DNA of 64,000 nt from assembly GCA_039720395.1 (NCBI GenBank), contig CM077823.1:12108107-12172106 (forward strand), in the 5' to 3' direction. A program made the position numbers and the translations under genes. The notes beneath the pieces were generated by a model, which did not search any database, was not told the origin of the DNA, and worked only from the letters and a program-made list of their open reading frames with translations. Origin of the DNA: Liquidambar formosana. Its lineage: Eukaryota; Streptophyta; Magnoliopsida; Saxifragales; Altingiaceae. This document shows, in pieces, positions 24,659 to 34,727 of this stretch. Position 1 is the stretch's first letter, and the number at the start of each line of letters is the position of its first letter.

Positions 24659-24676
24659 CTTTGCCCCCTCATCATC
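24659..24676 (-). promoter_or_regulatory. Polypurine tract
   Basis: On the - strand, GATGATGAGGGGGCAAAG directly precedes the 3' LTR start TGTTTCC. This is the plus-strand primer for reverse transcription. With the primer-binding region at the other end it fixes the element's orientation. Confidence 0.8.
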
Positions 24677-26015
24677 TATTTTTGAAAAAGGTTTGAAAAG
24701 ATAGATGATGAAAACCCCCTGGTGCGTGGCCTGACAATAATAAATTAGAGTCATTTTCTTCGGCCTGAGCTTGTTTCTATAGTGTTTTGATAATTCTTCG
24801 GTCTTAAAGACCAATGCAACATTTTTGGTTTCTCTCAGGCCATTGTGATTCCCTTTTTAAGCAGAATTATTCGGTTAAAATGACCGTTTTGGCCATTTCC
24901 ATTGGCCGGTAATATTCTGACTTCTCAATCAACCATTTCATTTTTATCATATCCTGATGGCCTCCAGAAGTCCATTCAAGATGCAAGGTCATAAGAGATA
25001 AATAGGTTGAACTTCAAATTAAATTCACACTCAAAAGTTCCTCCAACTATATTGAAAATTTTTCCTCGGTTTAAAGAAATCGGAGGATGTTTTAGTCAAA
25101 TACACTCAAAGATGAGAAGTAAGAATAAGTATTGCTCCCCAAACGTTACCTCATTAAACATATTTTTCTCATCACTTCGATTGAAGATTGAAGGTCTATA
25201 ACCCATGCAATTTCCATAGCCAATGACATCATGTAAGGTCGGTGGCAATAAATCGAGGCCGTTATTAAATTCCAACGACCTTTGTAGAACAATTTGTGAC
25301 TCGATTGGAGTCTTAACTCCTTGGGGTTGCGTTTCAGGCTTTAGTGAAACTAGGCTCCTGAGTGAATTGATCACTCGGCTTTGAATTTGCCTCAAACAAA
25401 GGATTTACAACTCCTTTAACTTCTTCTTTTTCAAGAGTCTAAACAACAACATCGTTATAAAAATTGCTACGGCTTGAAACTTCCTGGTCGTTTGAATTAC
25501 CAATCTTCTTGCCCCCTCCCCCCTAGGAGGTCTCAGTTGCAGGTTGGTCTACTTGACCAGCCCTAAAAGGTGGAGGCACATAAACTTCATCAGCCCGAGG
25601 AAATGGTGACCTTGGAGAGTGATTGACAACACCTACCCCATTAATCTTTTCTTGGCTTTAGTCCGTTGGACTCTTGCTTTGTTTTTCTTTGCTTATAAGC
25701 GCTTGAATAGCATTAGTCAACAAACCAATTGCCCATTCATTCTTAGCCACTGCCTTAGAAGCCTCCTTAGAAGACTCCTTGAGTATTTCAGATAATTCAG
25801 ATATCTTGTTTTCCATTGAATCTGCATTTTTTCTACTTGAAGCCACAAGGCCTCACATGGCCTCGGACATATCCTTAATGGAATTATCCATTCATTCCAA
25901 CATAGAGAATTCCCTAACAGGGACATCCTCAAGTGAGGCTTCCTTCTCAGAAGGTTGTTGTCTTTCCAAGGTGGTTCCAGTCGCATGAGTGTTTCTTTTT
26001 TACATTGATAGCTAA
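24677..26015 (-). pseudogene. Internal region with gag-like remnant
   Basis: The only coding-like sequence is on the - strand at about 25990-25658. It gives a charged, coiled-coil-like stretch (MENKISELSEILKESSKEAS) in competing frames, similar in style to N-terminal gag linkers of Tat elements. A second - strand stretch lies at 25395-25096. No protease, RT or integrase motif occurs, so proteins must come from a relative. Confidence 0.45.
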
Positions 26016-26040
26016 GGTCCCACCGGGCGTGCCAAAATGA
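26016..26040 (-). promoter_or_regulatory. Primer-binding region
   Basis: On the - strand, just after the 5' LTR, the sequence reads TCATTTTGGCACGCCCGGTG followed by GGACC. The TTTGGCACGCCCGGTGGGAC pattern is characteristic of plant Tat-group elements at the start of the leader. Confidence 0.75.
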
Positions 26041-26857
26041 TGTTCGCACTAAAAATGGTTTTCCTAGGTCAGTGGATTTTGCAGGCGTGCCAGGGCCAAG
26101 TTCAACCCGAAGTTGTGCGTACACAACCCCTTATGGATTGATGCTTAAAATTTCAGACTGATTGTAAAAAGAAAAGGGGTTCTTCCTTCAAGGTTCAAGC
26201 ATGAATATCACAAAAGAAAATCAGGCACACATGTAAGCATTAAACTGAAATGAAAAGAGTAGGAAATACATTGCCAAACATGATTTGGAAAAGTAATCCA
26301 CAAAAGCTTGAACTCCAAACACAAACTTAAGCAATTACAGTACGAAATTGAAAAGAGATTGTTTGCTGGAATGGATTGAAAGCTATTCTAATTAAAACTA
26401 CTCCTATGATAGAGAAATCCTGAGAAGGATTGTTGGTTGTGGAATCACTATTCAATCTTCAAATCTATAATTTATAGTGGGCTGCCTTCTCTCAGCCGAT
26501 TGGAAGTTATCAATGAGGCCATGACCTTCAACTACTGTTGCAACTGCTCCACTTCTGTAGAAAACCAGCCTCCATCTCCCCACGATCAAGGCCTGCTCCA
26601 TTACACATTTGTAACTCCTCTATGCTCCACTTTTGTCCCATGAATGCAGCCACAACCCACAACTCCTTCATGTTCTGTTTGCTCCTTGTTTTTCTCCACA
26701 TTAGTAGCAACAAATGCAAGCCACATTTCAGCACAAGCAAGTTTCTTGCCACTTGTCATTTGACTATAAGCTAACACCTCTAGCCAATAAATTCCTTCTA
26801 CCAGCCACATGGACCAATTGTCCACTCTCCTGCCAAAATTCAATTTTAACGGAAACA
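26041..26857 (-). mobile_element. 5' LTR of the non-autonomous element
   Basis: An uninterrupted LTR of about 817 bp, TG...CA on both strands. It is the reference for the empty LINE site: at about 26709-26722 it has agcaacaaatgcaagcc with no insert. Open frames inside show no domain. Confidence 0.88.
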
Positions 26858-26862
26858 AAGAC

Positions 26863-26985
26863 AAACCTAAAAATTTGATGAGTTTAAAATTCGATGTATT
26901 CAGCCAATCGAAGATCCTTCTCAATAGTCAATTGTGAATTATTTTAGTGAAAAATCCTTCTGAATGATGCGTCTAAAAGGAAAAA

Positions 26986-27019
<34 letters not shown>

Positions 27020-27885
27020 ACAAACCGATGATATATCTTGTTTTAAAAATTTTAACTTCTTTCTCATAAAATATTATCTAATGTTTCACCACCATTTTAT
27101 AATTTCATTAAAATTAAATAAGCAGATGACTAAAACCATTCAATGAAGCCTTTTTTTTCCCCCTGAAATATAATGAACATGTTTTTTTATCCTAAAATAC
27201 AATGCACTTGGTACAATGGATCCCAAAATCTTTTGATGTCAGTGGAGTCTAATTATGTAGAAGATAAGTAAGACTATTGCTTCAAAGGGAATGAGTTGAA
27301 CTCCCAACCTCTTAAAGAAGTTACAATTAGAAGTTTGCACCCAAAATGCCACATAGACTGTTGTTGTTCCAGTGTAATTTGGAATCCATGAAACCAATAA
27401 TGAATCAAATTATTTTTATCTGGTTAGCACTGAATGCATTATGAAAATTCAATAATGACGGCCCAAGTTTAGAAAACTTTGGTGGAAAAAAAATTAAAGG
27501 AGTCAGCAGTTTAATTAGTTATTTCAAGTCCCAATTAGTAGATCAGATACATTAGTGTATGGTCGTCTTTGTCAGGCCCTCATCCCACCCACTGCCCACT
27601 TATATGCATATATTACCAAGGAGAGCATGACTTTAGGGCCCTGCTTGGTTCATATAAATGAAATAGAAATGGATTGGAAATAAGAATGAAAATTTAAAAT
27701 GGGAATGGAAACAAAAATAATCGAATAAAACAAGAAATCAGAATGTTTATTCCCAATCCTTCGTTTTGGTGTAACAAGGAGGATGGTGAAAAAGAATGGT
27801 CATTTCATTCTAATAGCAGTGGTGACTTGGTGTTATAGCCACGAAGAGGTCTTATTCTCTAAAGTGCCACAAAGAGAGAGAGAGA
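26863..27885. other. Intergenic with an (AT)n microsatellite
   Basis: (AT)n runs at about 26989-27012. The patch at 27636-27830 ('gggccctgcttggttcat', then repeated 'ggaatgga/gaaatgga') looks like one end of a common plant MITE type, but no second end was found. No gene is supported. Confidence 0.5.
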
Positions 27886-29165
27886 GAGAGAGAGATCCTA
27901 AATGTACCTGGAATCCCTATCCTTCACCAGTTTTCCAACTAATTCAAACGTTACAATAGAATTGATCCATACAAAACACAGGAAGATGAATTTCCATTCT
28001 CAAAACAACTCCAGAGCACACATTTCTTTGTTGATCTATGATCTCCTTGGTAAATCACTGATCCAATATGTTCAACATCCACTGTTACATTCTTCTCACT
28101 AGCTCTATGAACGATTAACAATGTTTGTTTGTTCAATTTTTCTGTCTTCATTACCATACCAGATTCTTGAAAGTCTTTCAGGAAGTCCAATTGATCCAAG
28201 TTTCCAAAGGCCAGACTGTTCACGGAAATGTTCGTCATGGGGCGAGTTTCCAAAAATCTTTACCTCCATTCATCAGACATTGGATTTGTTTCATTTTCGT
28301 ATGAATTGGCTCCACGTAGTTGAGCTGTAAACAAAAAACAGACATGAACAGATATGAACTCCGGTGAGAAGAAAAAGAAAAACTGAGAATCAGACCTAGT
28401 TTGGCTGTTGAACATTTTGAGAACCTCACTGGAATTGCATAAAGCTTTCACATTTAACTTGCATAAAGCATTCACATTTAACTTGCATAAAGCTTTCACA
28501 TTTAACCATGGCCCATCAGTAATCAATGTTATCAAATCAAGGTCGCAAAAAAAGGAAGCAAAATTTCATGAATGTCATTAACTTGCAAGAGCTGACTTAG
28601 GGACACAGGAAAGAAAGAAATCAATTAAACAAATAAAAGAATCCTTGATTTTATCTTTCGGTCGATCAGGAGGACATAATTGCATTTGAAACATAGACAG
28701 AAGATAGCAATGGAAAGCTCAAGAACAAACTGAAAGAAGAAACTTGAGAAATTCAAAAATAACCTGGCCAAAGATGGTTCATCAACATTGATTACAATGC
28801 ATCAGATCTACGGTCGAGTTTTATTGAACAAGATTAAGAAAAATTGGCGACGACAACAACAAACACAACAACATTTGATTTCCAGCCATACCCCTGCCCT
28901 ACCTGAGTGCTTGTTTTTTGTAGCCGTTGCCGTCTCTGAAAGAAGAATGTAGCCACAAAATTGTAGTGTTGACTGGTATAGATTATTCTTATCAACATCT
29001 ACTTCAAATGTGACCTGACTAGCTATGTAAAGTAGACATTGAACCTGTTCCATCAGATTTGGAAGCTCTTGGTTCACTTTGTCAGCAGCTAATGGCATTG
29101 GGGTTGTACCTCTTACATTATTCCAATGTACCTTATATCCCACATGCACAAGGTACAATTCCTAA
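27886..29165. repeat. Array unit 2, left part
   Basis: Modules matching the other units follow in order: 27890-27960 (gagagatcctaaatg), 28030-28125 (donor-like g|gtaaatcactgatccaatatg), 28145-28330, 28395-28770 and 28840-29110. At 28440-28505 a 23-base unit 'cttgcataaagctttcacattta' is repeated about three times. On the - strand 29095-28950 can be read as MPLAADKVNQELPN ... YQSTLQF, matching the copy at 60268-60130. I do not recognise the protein. Confidence 0.7.
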
Positions 29166-29289
29166 TGCGGGTGTTAATAAAAGTTATATTAGCACGTGCT
29201 TATCTGATCATCATCCTATATATATCTATATATATATATATATATGCACTTTCTACAAGAAAACATGTTAAAGTTATTATAGTTTTTTT

Positions 29290-29839
29290 GGGTAAATTGC
29301 ATTTTAGGGTTTAAAGTTTGAGTCAAGTTTCACTTTAAGGTCCAAGGTTTAAATTGTGTCAATTCAGCACCCGAATTATTAGTTAAGTTACAATTTAGGA
29401 CCTGCCATCGTAATTTTCTATATTATCCACATTTTTCCATTTTTATGGGTTTAAAAACCTATTCTACTCCTATAAACATTTAGCATACATTTATATTTCG
29501 ATTAGATCTGAATCACTTTACCATCAAATTTGTGGTTTTGTAAATGAAAAATATTAAGGTTTATTAGATGTTGATAAGGCGAGGTAATATAGAGAGAGAA
29601 AAAAGATTAAAGTGATTCAGATCCAGTCAAAATATAAGATTTTATTAAATGTTGATAGGGGTAAAATAGGGTTTTGAAACCCATAAAAAAGGCAAAGTAA
29701 GGATAATATTGAAAATTCTGACAGCGGATCCCAAATTGTGACTCAACTAATAATTCAGATACTGAATTAACGCAATTTAAACTTTAGACCCTAAAGTGAA
29801 ACTTGACTCAAACTTTGGACCCTAAAATGCAATTTACCC
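29290..29839. mobile_element. MITE with very long terminal inverted repeats
   Basis: The left end GGGTAAATTGCATTTTAGGG is matched, inverted, by the right end. The inverted similarity continues for at least 220 bp on each side, so the 550-bp element is nearly a complete hairpin. Flanks tagttttttt and taattttttt suggest a 9-10 bp target duplication, which fits a Mutator-like MITE. It has no coding capacity. Confidence 0.75.
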
Positions 29840-29949
29840 TAATTTTTTTTTTTAACTTCTTGTTGCTTGATTTATAATTATTTTGTGGGATTTGATATTA
29901 TAGAATGTTAAATGATTTGTCACCTTTTACCTAAAAAAATAGTTTATCT

Positions 29950-30500
29950 CTGGACATTTTCACTAAGAAATCAATAAACTATCTTCATAGAGATTATGAA
30001 AGCATTTTTTTTTTTTTTTGATAATTTGACAAGCCTTGTAAAAGCTATGAAATGACATCTTTTTAAGAGAAATAAACATTCCTCTTTTAAAGAGCCATTC
30101 AAGTAACTTAGTGCCTATTTGGGATAGCTTTAGAGTAGAATCAGAAGTAGAATCAGAAGTTAAATCAGAAGCTGAATCAAAATCAGGGGGAGGCAGCTTG
30201 AGCAAATTGGCCTCAAAATCTATTTTGGGCTTACAATCACTTTTCTCATTTTTTATCCAAACACTCTTAAAAGTGATTATGGGCCATTATAAGAGATTTT
30301 GGGCCTCCCAGAATCTTATCCTAACAGGCACTTAGTGACAGGGATAATTACCTGGACAAAGAAGAGACCTTATTGCTCATTTCCAGACCCCTGCCCTGCT
30401 TTTCCTGCTTAGTATGAGTTTTTTTACAACTGATGCTATATTTTAAGAAAGAATGTAGTGGTAAATTGTAGTGTTGATTGGTATTGCCGATTCTTATCAT
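29950..30500. repeat. Array unit 2, right part
   Basis: 29990-30110 ('aataaacattcctcttttaaagagccattcaagtaactta') and 30332-30500 ('gtgacagggataattacc', 'agaatgtagtgg', 'gtgttgattggtat') match 43350-43510 and 59965-60150. A Tourist MITE separates the two halves, and the module then stops abruptly at an inserted element. Confidence 0.7.
30111..30331. mobile_element. Tourist-like (PIF/Harbinger) MITE
   Basis: 221 bp with ends GTGCCTATTTGGG and, inverted, GTGCCTGTTAGG, flanked by TTA (30108-30110 and 30332-30334). A 3-bp TTA duplication is the PIF/Harbinger signature. The centre has repeated 'gaagtagaatcagaag' units. The uninserted site, caacttagtgatag, is seen at 14350 and at 59997. Confidence 0.85.
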
Positions 30501-31375
30501 TCTCTAAGGGAATGATGCATCATTCCTTCCCTCGGAGAATGAAATAATCTCATATCCTTTTCTCTCTCTTTTCTTCATTCTCTACGCTCTCTTCTCTCTC
30601 CTCTCTCCTCTCTTGACAGTAGCCACACTCCCTCTTCTCTCTGGACCCTCCTCTCCGTTCTCTCTCTCCACTCCCCTTTAACCACTGCTCTCTCCCTTCC
30701 CACGTTTTGTTTTGTTTTTTTTTTTTTTTTTTTTTTTTTTTTGAAATTCGCAAAACATGATTTCCACCACCATCCTCTCGCAAAAAAAATGTTTTATTTA
30801 TTTATTTATTTGATTAAAATCCATTATGTAGTCAAGGATCCGGAGGGATTCGTCGTCATCGCCGCCAAGCTCGCGAGGTAGACTTCTTCAATCGCACCAT
30901 CAAATCTGACTGGTTCGATCTTAAAAAGACTGTTGTTGTCGTCATCGTCATCATCGCGCACTGCTAAGAGGCTTGATCAAGAACGGTGGCCACACCTCCA
31001 AGATCTACTCATCTAGGACATTTTACGGGTAAATCAGTATGAGATTTTGAAGATGGTAGTGAAAAAAATTTAAAAATAAAATAAAAATTGTTTTGCTATG
31101 AGATTATGAAAAAAATGCAAACAAAAATTTGGGTGTTAGAATTGTAGGTATTGGGTTTAGGATGACGAAGACAATTATGAAAGCTAATGAAAATTATTAA
31201 TTTAATTGATGGTAATGTGGAATGAAAATTCTTTTCCTCAATTGCATCAAATAAAGGCATGAAATGACCATTGAGAATGAGTATTACTTTTATTCTCTTT
31301 TTCATTCCATTCTTATAGTCATTCCATTTTATTCCCACTACATTCAAGCGTTACCAAACATAGCTTAAGTTTCTC
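30501..31375. mobile_element. Probable non-autonomous element with captured GC-rich segment
   Basis: This block is absent from the paralogous units, so it is an insertion. It holds a CT-rich leader-like stretch (30555-30700), a T run (30717-30742), and a GC-richer patch at 30830-31010 whose + frame gives DPEGFVVIAAKLAR. The right end, 'caagcgttaccaaacatagctta', is typical of plant MITE or hAT-like ends. The left end 'ctaagggaatgatgcatc' does not clearly match it, so the class is unsettled. Confidence 0.4.
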
Positions 31376-32112
31376 CCTCATTGAATGAAAGGTATTTGTA
31401 AACTACTATGCATGGAAATTCAAGAATTCCAAAATTGTTTACTCTAAGTTCTTGAGTTGTCCATGAATATGTTGAAAACTTGGATAAATTTGGTCAGATT
31501 TTCAATTTTATACCCAATATGATTCACTATCATGCTAGATGGGTCCTTTTTCAAAAAAAATGCCTTTTGTTTCCCTTTTTTGTTAGTCAAACCCTGCACT
31601 CTATCCCATAAGCCAGGTTCCCTCATCCCTTTTTCTAGGCTTGATAGTTGAACTTGAGGCCTTCCTTCAATACTTTCAGAGTCTAGTATATATTGTGCTT
31701 ATCAATAAGAGATTACATTTTGTATATAGACCACATTGTGGGGCATTGCTCTAGCACAGACAAGGAAAAAAAAAAAAAAACATGTTTGGGAATTTCAAAA
31801 ACTAGATTAGACTAGGTCCAGTTCATAATTGTTATTTGGTTTTTAAATAAACCAACTCATTATTGGTTTGAAAAAAATTGTGTTTATGCCTTATTTTCAT
31901 AACGAAACTGAACTGTTTAGAAGAAAAAAAAAGACTTACCAAATAATATGAAATCAAAACTAGCCAAACTTATCCTTAGTTGGCCATGTTTTCAAGTTTG
32001 CTAAACAACCCCTTAAAGCATCAACTTTATGGTTCTCATCTTTGCATCACAATGGTTGCATTGATACAAATGGGAACGCCAATGCAACGTGCGCAGGTTC
32101 TTGAATATAATC

Positions 32113-32139
32113 ATTTTTTTTTTTTTTTTTGGTGCTAAG
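32113..32139 (-). mobile_element. Micro-retroinsertion: poly(A) tail plus 9 bases
   Basis: A T run and ggtgctaag lie between two copies of tcttgaatataatc (32099-32112 and 32140-32153). The paralogue at 52767 has a single copy and no insert. On the - strand the insert reads cttagcacc followed by poly(A). This looks like target-primed retroposition that stopped almost at once. Confidence 0.75.
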
Positions 32140-33597
32140 TCTTGAATATAATCTTTGAATATATATGATGCTAAAATAATATAACCCTGATATCATATGA
32201 AAACAATAGAGAGTATCAATGTTCTCATGTTTTCTGGAGAAAAAACAAATCACGAAGAAGACAATAGATCAAAGTTTATGATGTACTTTGCTCTTAAATT
32301 AGGAAGACATTGAACCAAAAAATACAAGTAATCACACATTCCTGGTCTAAGGCCATAGATAGATATCCTAAATGCACTTGGAGACACCATGCCCCCTCAC
32401 CCAGGCAATTTTTCTTACCTTCTACTTTCTGTCTTCATGATCATCTTAGATTCTTGAAAGTCTTTCAGGAAGTTCTAATTGTCCAAGTTTACAATGAGAA
32501 GACTGTTGGTAGAAGTGGTCATGATCGGGTGGGAAATTATGTCTCTTCAAAATCTTCTGCAGTGTTGCCAAAAATGTCTAGTTCAACTCGTTAGACATTG
32601 GATCTGTTTTATTTTTATATGAATTCCATCCATGTAGAGTTGAGCCGTAGATAGAAACCCGAGATGAACAGATTTGAAATCAGAAGAAAAAAAATATTTA
32701 TAAAAATCATTCCCAGTTTGGCCATTGAACATTTGAGCACCTCACTGGAATTGCATGAAACTAATAATACACAAGACATAATTCAAGTTTTAACACAGTC
32801 TATCAGTAGTAATCAATGTTACCTAATCAATGTTACCAAATCATGGTTGCAAAAAAAAGGAAGGAAATTTTCTTGATTGTCAGTTAACTTGCAACAACCA
32901 AGTTAGGATACAGGAAGGAAAGAAATTGAACAAATCAGGTCATGAAGACATGATTGCACTTCAAACTTCGGCAAAAGATAGCGACAGAAGGCTTAAAAAA
33001 CAACAAAATTTCATTTAATTATGGCCTTACAATACTAATAAATGCATACATAAACACATCAAGGGCCTGTTTGGAAACTTAAATTTCGATTCAATTTGGT
33101 TTAGAACCAAATTGTATAAGGCGAAACAAACTTATGTCTGAACCATTTCAGGTTCATAGCCTGTTTGCCTAAAATTGGGTTCCATCTTGGTTCTTATTTC
33201 AACGCTGTTTGGTTCAAATCTTCAATGTATATGCTGTAATTGCAATAACGGATATATACATGAGTGTATACACATGTATACAAGTCATATTATTACTTGA
33301 ATCCATCATGTGTATGAATTGATACGAAAGGAATCCATGGGTATGATGAGAAAAACATGATCATCTTGAATGAAATCAAAATAGAGAGTGGGTAGGGGAA
33401 GAAGAAGGTTCAAAACAACAGAAAAAATTCCCAAATATAAACCCTAACCCCAGAAAAGTTCCAATCACATTTCAATTGGTTCCCCCAAATCAAAACCCTA
33501 AAATCTCACAAATCCACATCAAATCAAAACTTTTATTTTCAAAATCCTATCTATAAAACCTCAATGCTTCCCCTTGGTACAAAGAAGAAGACGATGT

Positions 33598-33624
33598 CCC
33601 CCCCCCCCCCCCCCCCCCCCCCAA

Positions 33625-33671
<47 letters not shown>
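33598..33671. repeat. Poly(C) then poly(A) run
   Basis: About 23 C followed after 'aac' by nearly 50 A, then (GAA)n. Long adjoining homopolymers are hard to sequence, so their lengths should not be trusted. Confidence 0.9.
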
Positions 33672-33673
<2 letters not shown>

Positions 33674-34727
33674 AAGAAGAAGAAGAAGATTGAGATGATT
33701 ATGGGGATCAGAAGGCCATAATATGTTTTGATGAAGTCGTGGTTTCTTGAAATGTGTCCATCATGTGAGAAAGGTAAGTGATTACTTCATGTACAAGAGA
33801 GGAGCGGGGGAGGAGGGGAAGTCATCCACTGCGAGAAGAAGCGGTGCTGATTTATCACGACCTTATCTGGTTTTTGTTAAAACCAGCTTTTTATCAAAAT
33901 GACTTCGGCCCGATTTTGGTCCTTTTTTAAGATGAGTAAAGACCGTATTTCTGGCTGCAACGCATTTACCATACACATGGAGATGAAATTCAGACCGGCC
34001 TTATACCTAGAAAAACTGGTTTTGGCGTTTGCCAAACACCCGCCAAGACAGTTCATCAAAATCCTTAATTTTAATAATAACCAAGCTGAATGTATCCATC
34101 TATAGTAAAAAATGTTACCATTTAATTTCGTCATACGATCGAGTTTTATTTCAAAAAAATAAATGCAAAACTTGTGTGTGTGTATAAGGTACAAGCATGC
34201 ACGTTCATACATAAACAAGCTCCTAAGTGGTTGCAATATAAAAATAAAGTCGATTTACTAACTTGTAATAAAGTATATCCCACCAGCTACAAATTACAAC
34301 ATTCTGGAGCTAGAGAACGTCCATTTTAACATGTTAAAATGTCCACTTTCAGGATAACAGGCTCCAAAGGCTTAAAAACATGAATTTGTATTAAAGAACT
34401 ATGTCCCTAACCAGGGTGTGGAGTCCTATATACAAAAGGGCAGAAAGGTTCATCCACTTCTAGGGTAATAGGCTTCGGGAGCTTAAAAACATGAATCTGT
34501 AATAAAAAGACTCTGGCCTAGCCAAGGTGTGGAGTCTTATATGTAGCAGGGCAAAAGGTTCAACGTACCATTACATTACAGTTTCAACATAAGCACAACT
34601 ATATTGCCAACAAAGGTTACAATTCCAAGCTACAACAACTACAATTAGACTTATAGATGTAAACACTACTTTACTTCCTTGGGGCATAATCTCCAAATGC
34701 CCAAAACAAATCATGCAATCATTCAAT

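Larger units (their letters stand above)
18971..26857 (-). mobile_element. Non-autonomous LTR retrotransposon with a LINE nested in its 3' LTR
   Basis: The outer LTRs (18971-24658 with insert, and 26041-26857) run TGTTCACACT to GGAAACA on the + strand. The target duplication is aagtc (18966-18970) against aagac (26858-26862). On the - strand a primer-binding region and a polypurine tract sit at the correct inner edges. The internal region is only about 1.4 kb and has no pol. This is the design of a non-autonomous (LARD-like) element of the Tat group. Confidence 0.88.
31380..34716. repeat. Array unit 3, left part
   Basis: 31385-32300 matches 52287-53280 closely ('tatttgtaaactactatg', 'ccatgaatatgttgaaaacttggataaatttg'). 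32440-33010 and 34050-34710 carry the next modules in the same order as in units 5 and 6. A local tandem duplication lies at 34330-34440 and 34450-34560 ('gcttaaaaacatgaat', 'ggtgtggagtc'). The unit is cut at about 34716 by the copia remnant. The 33010-33860 part has no copy in the window that I could find. Confidence 0.7.

Noticed and set aside
27636..31375. A single large transposon with ends at 27636 and 31365
   Set aside because: Both ends are of a common GGAATGGA-rich MITE style, but they do not align well as inverted repeats, and array modules lie between them in normal order.
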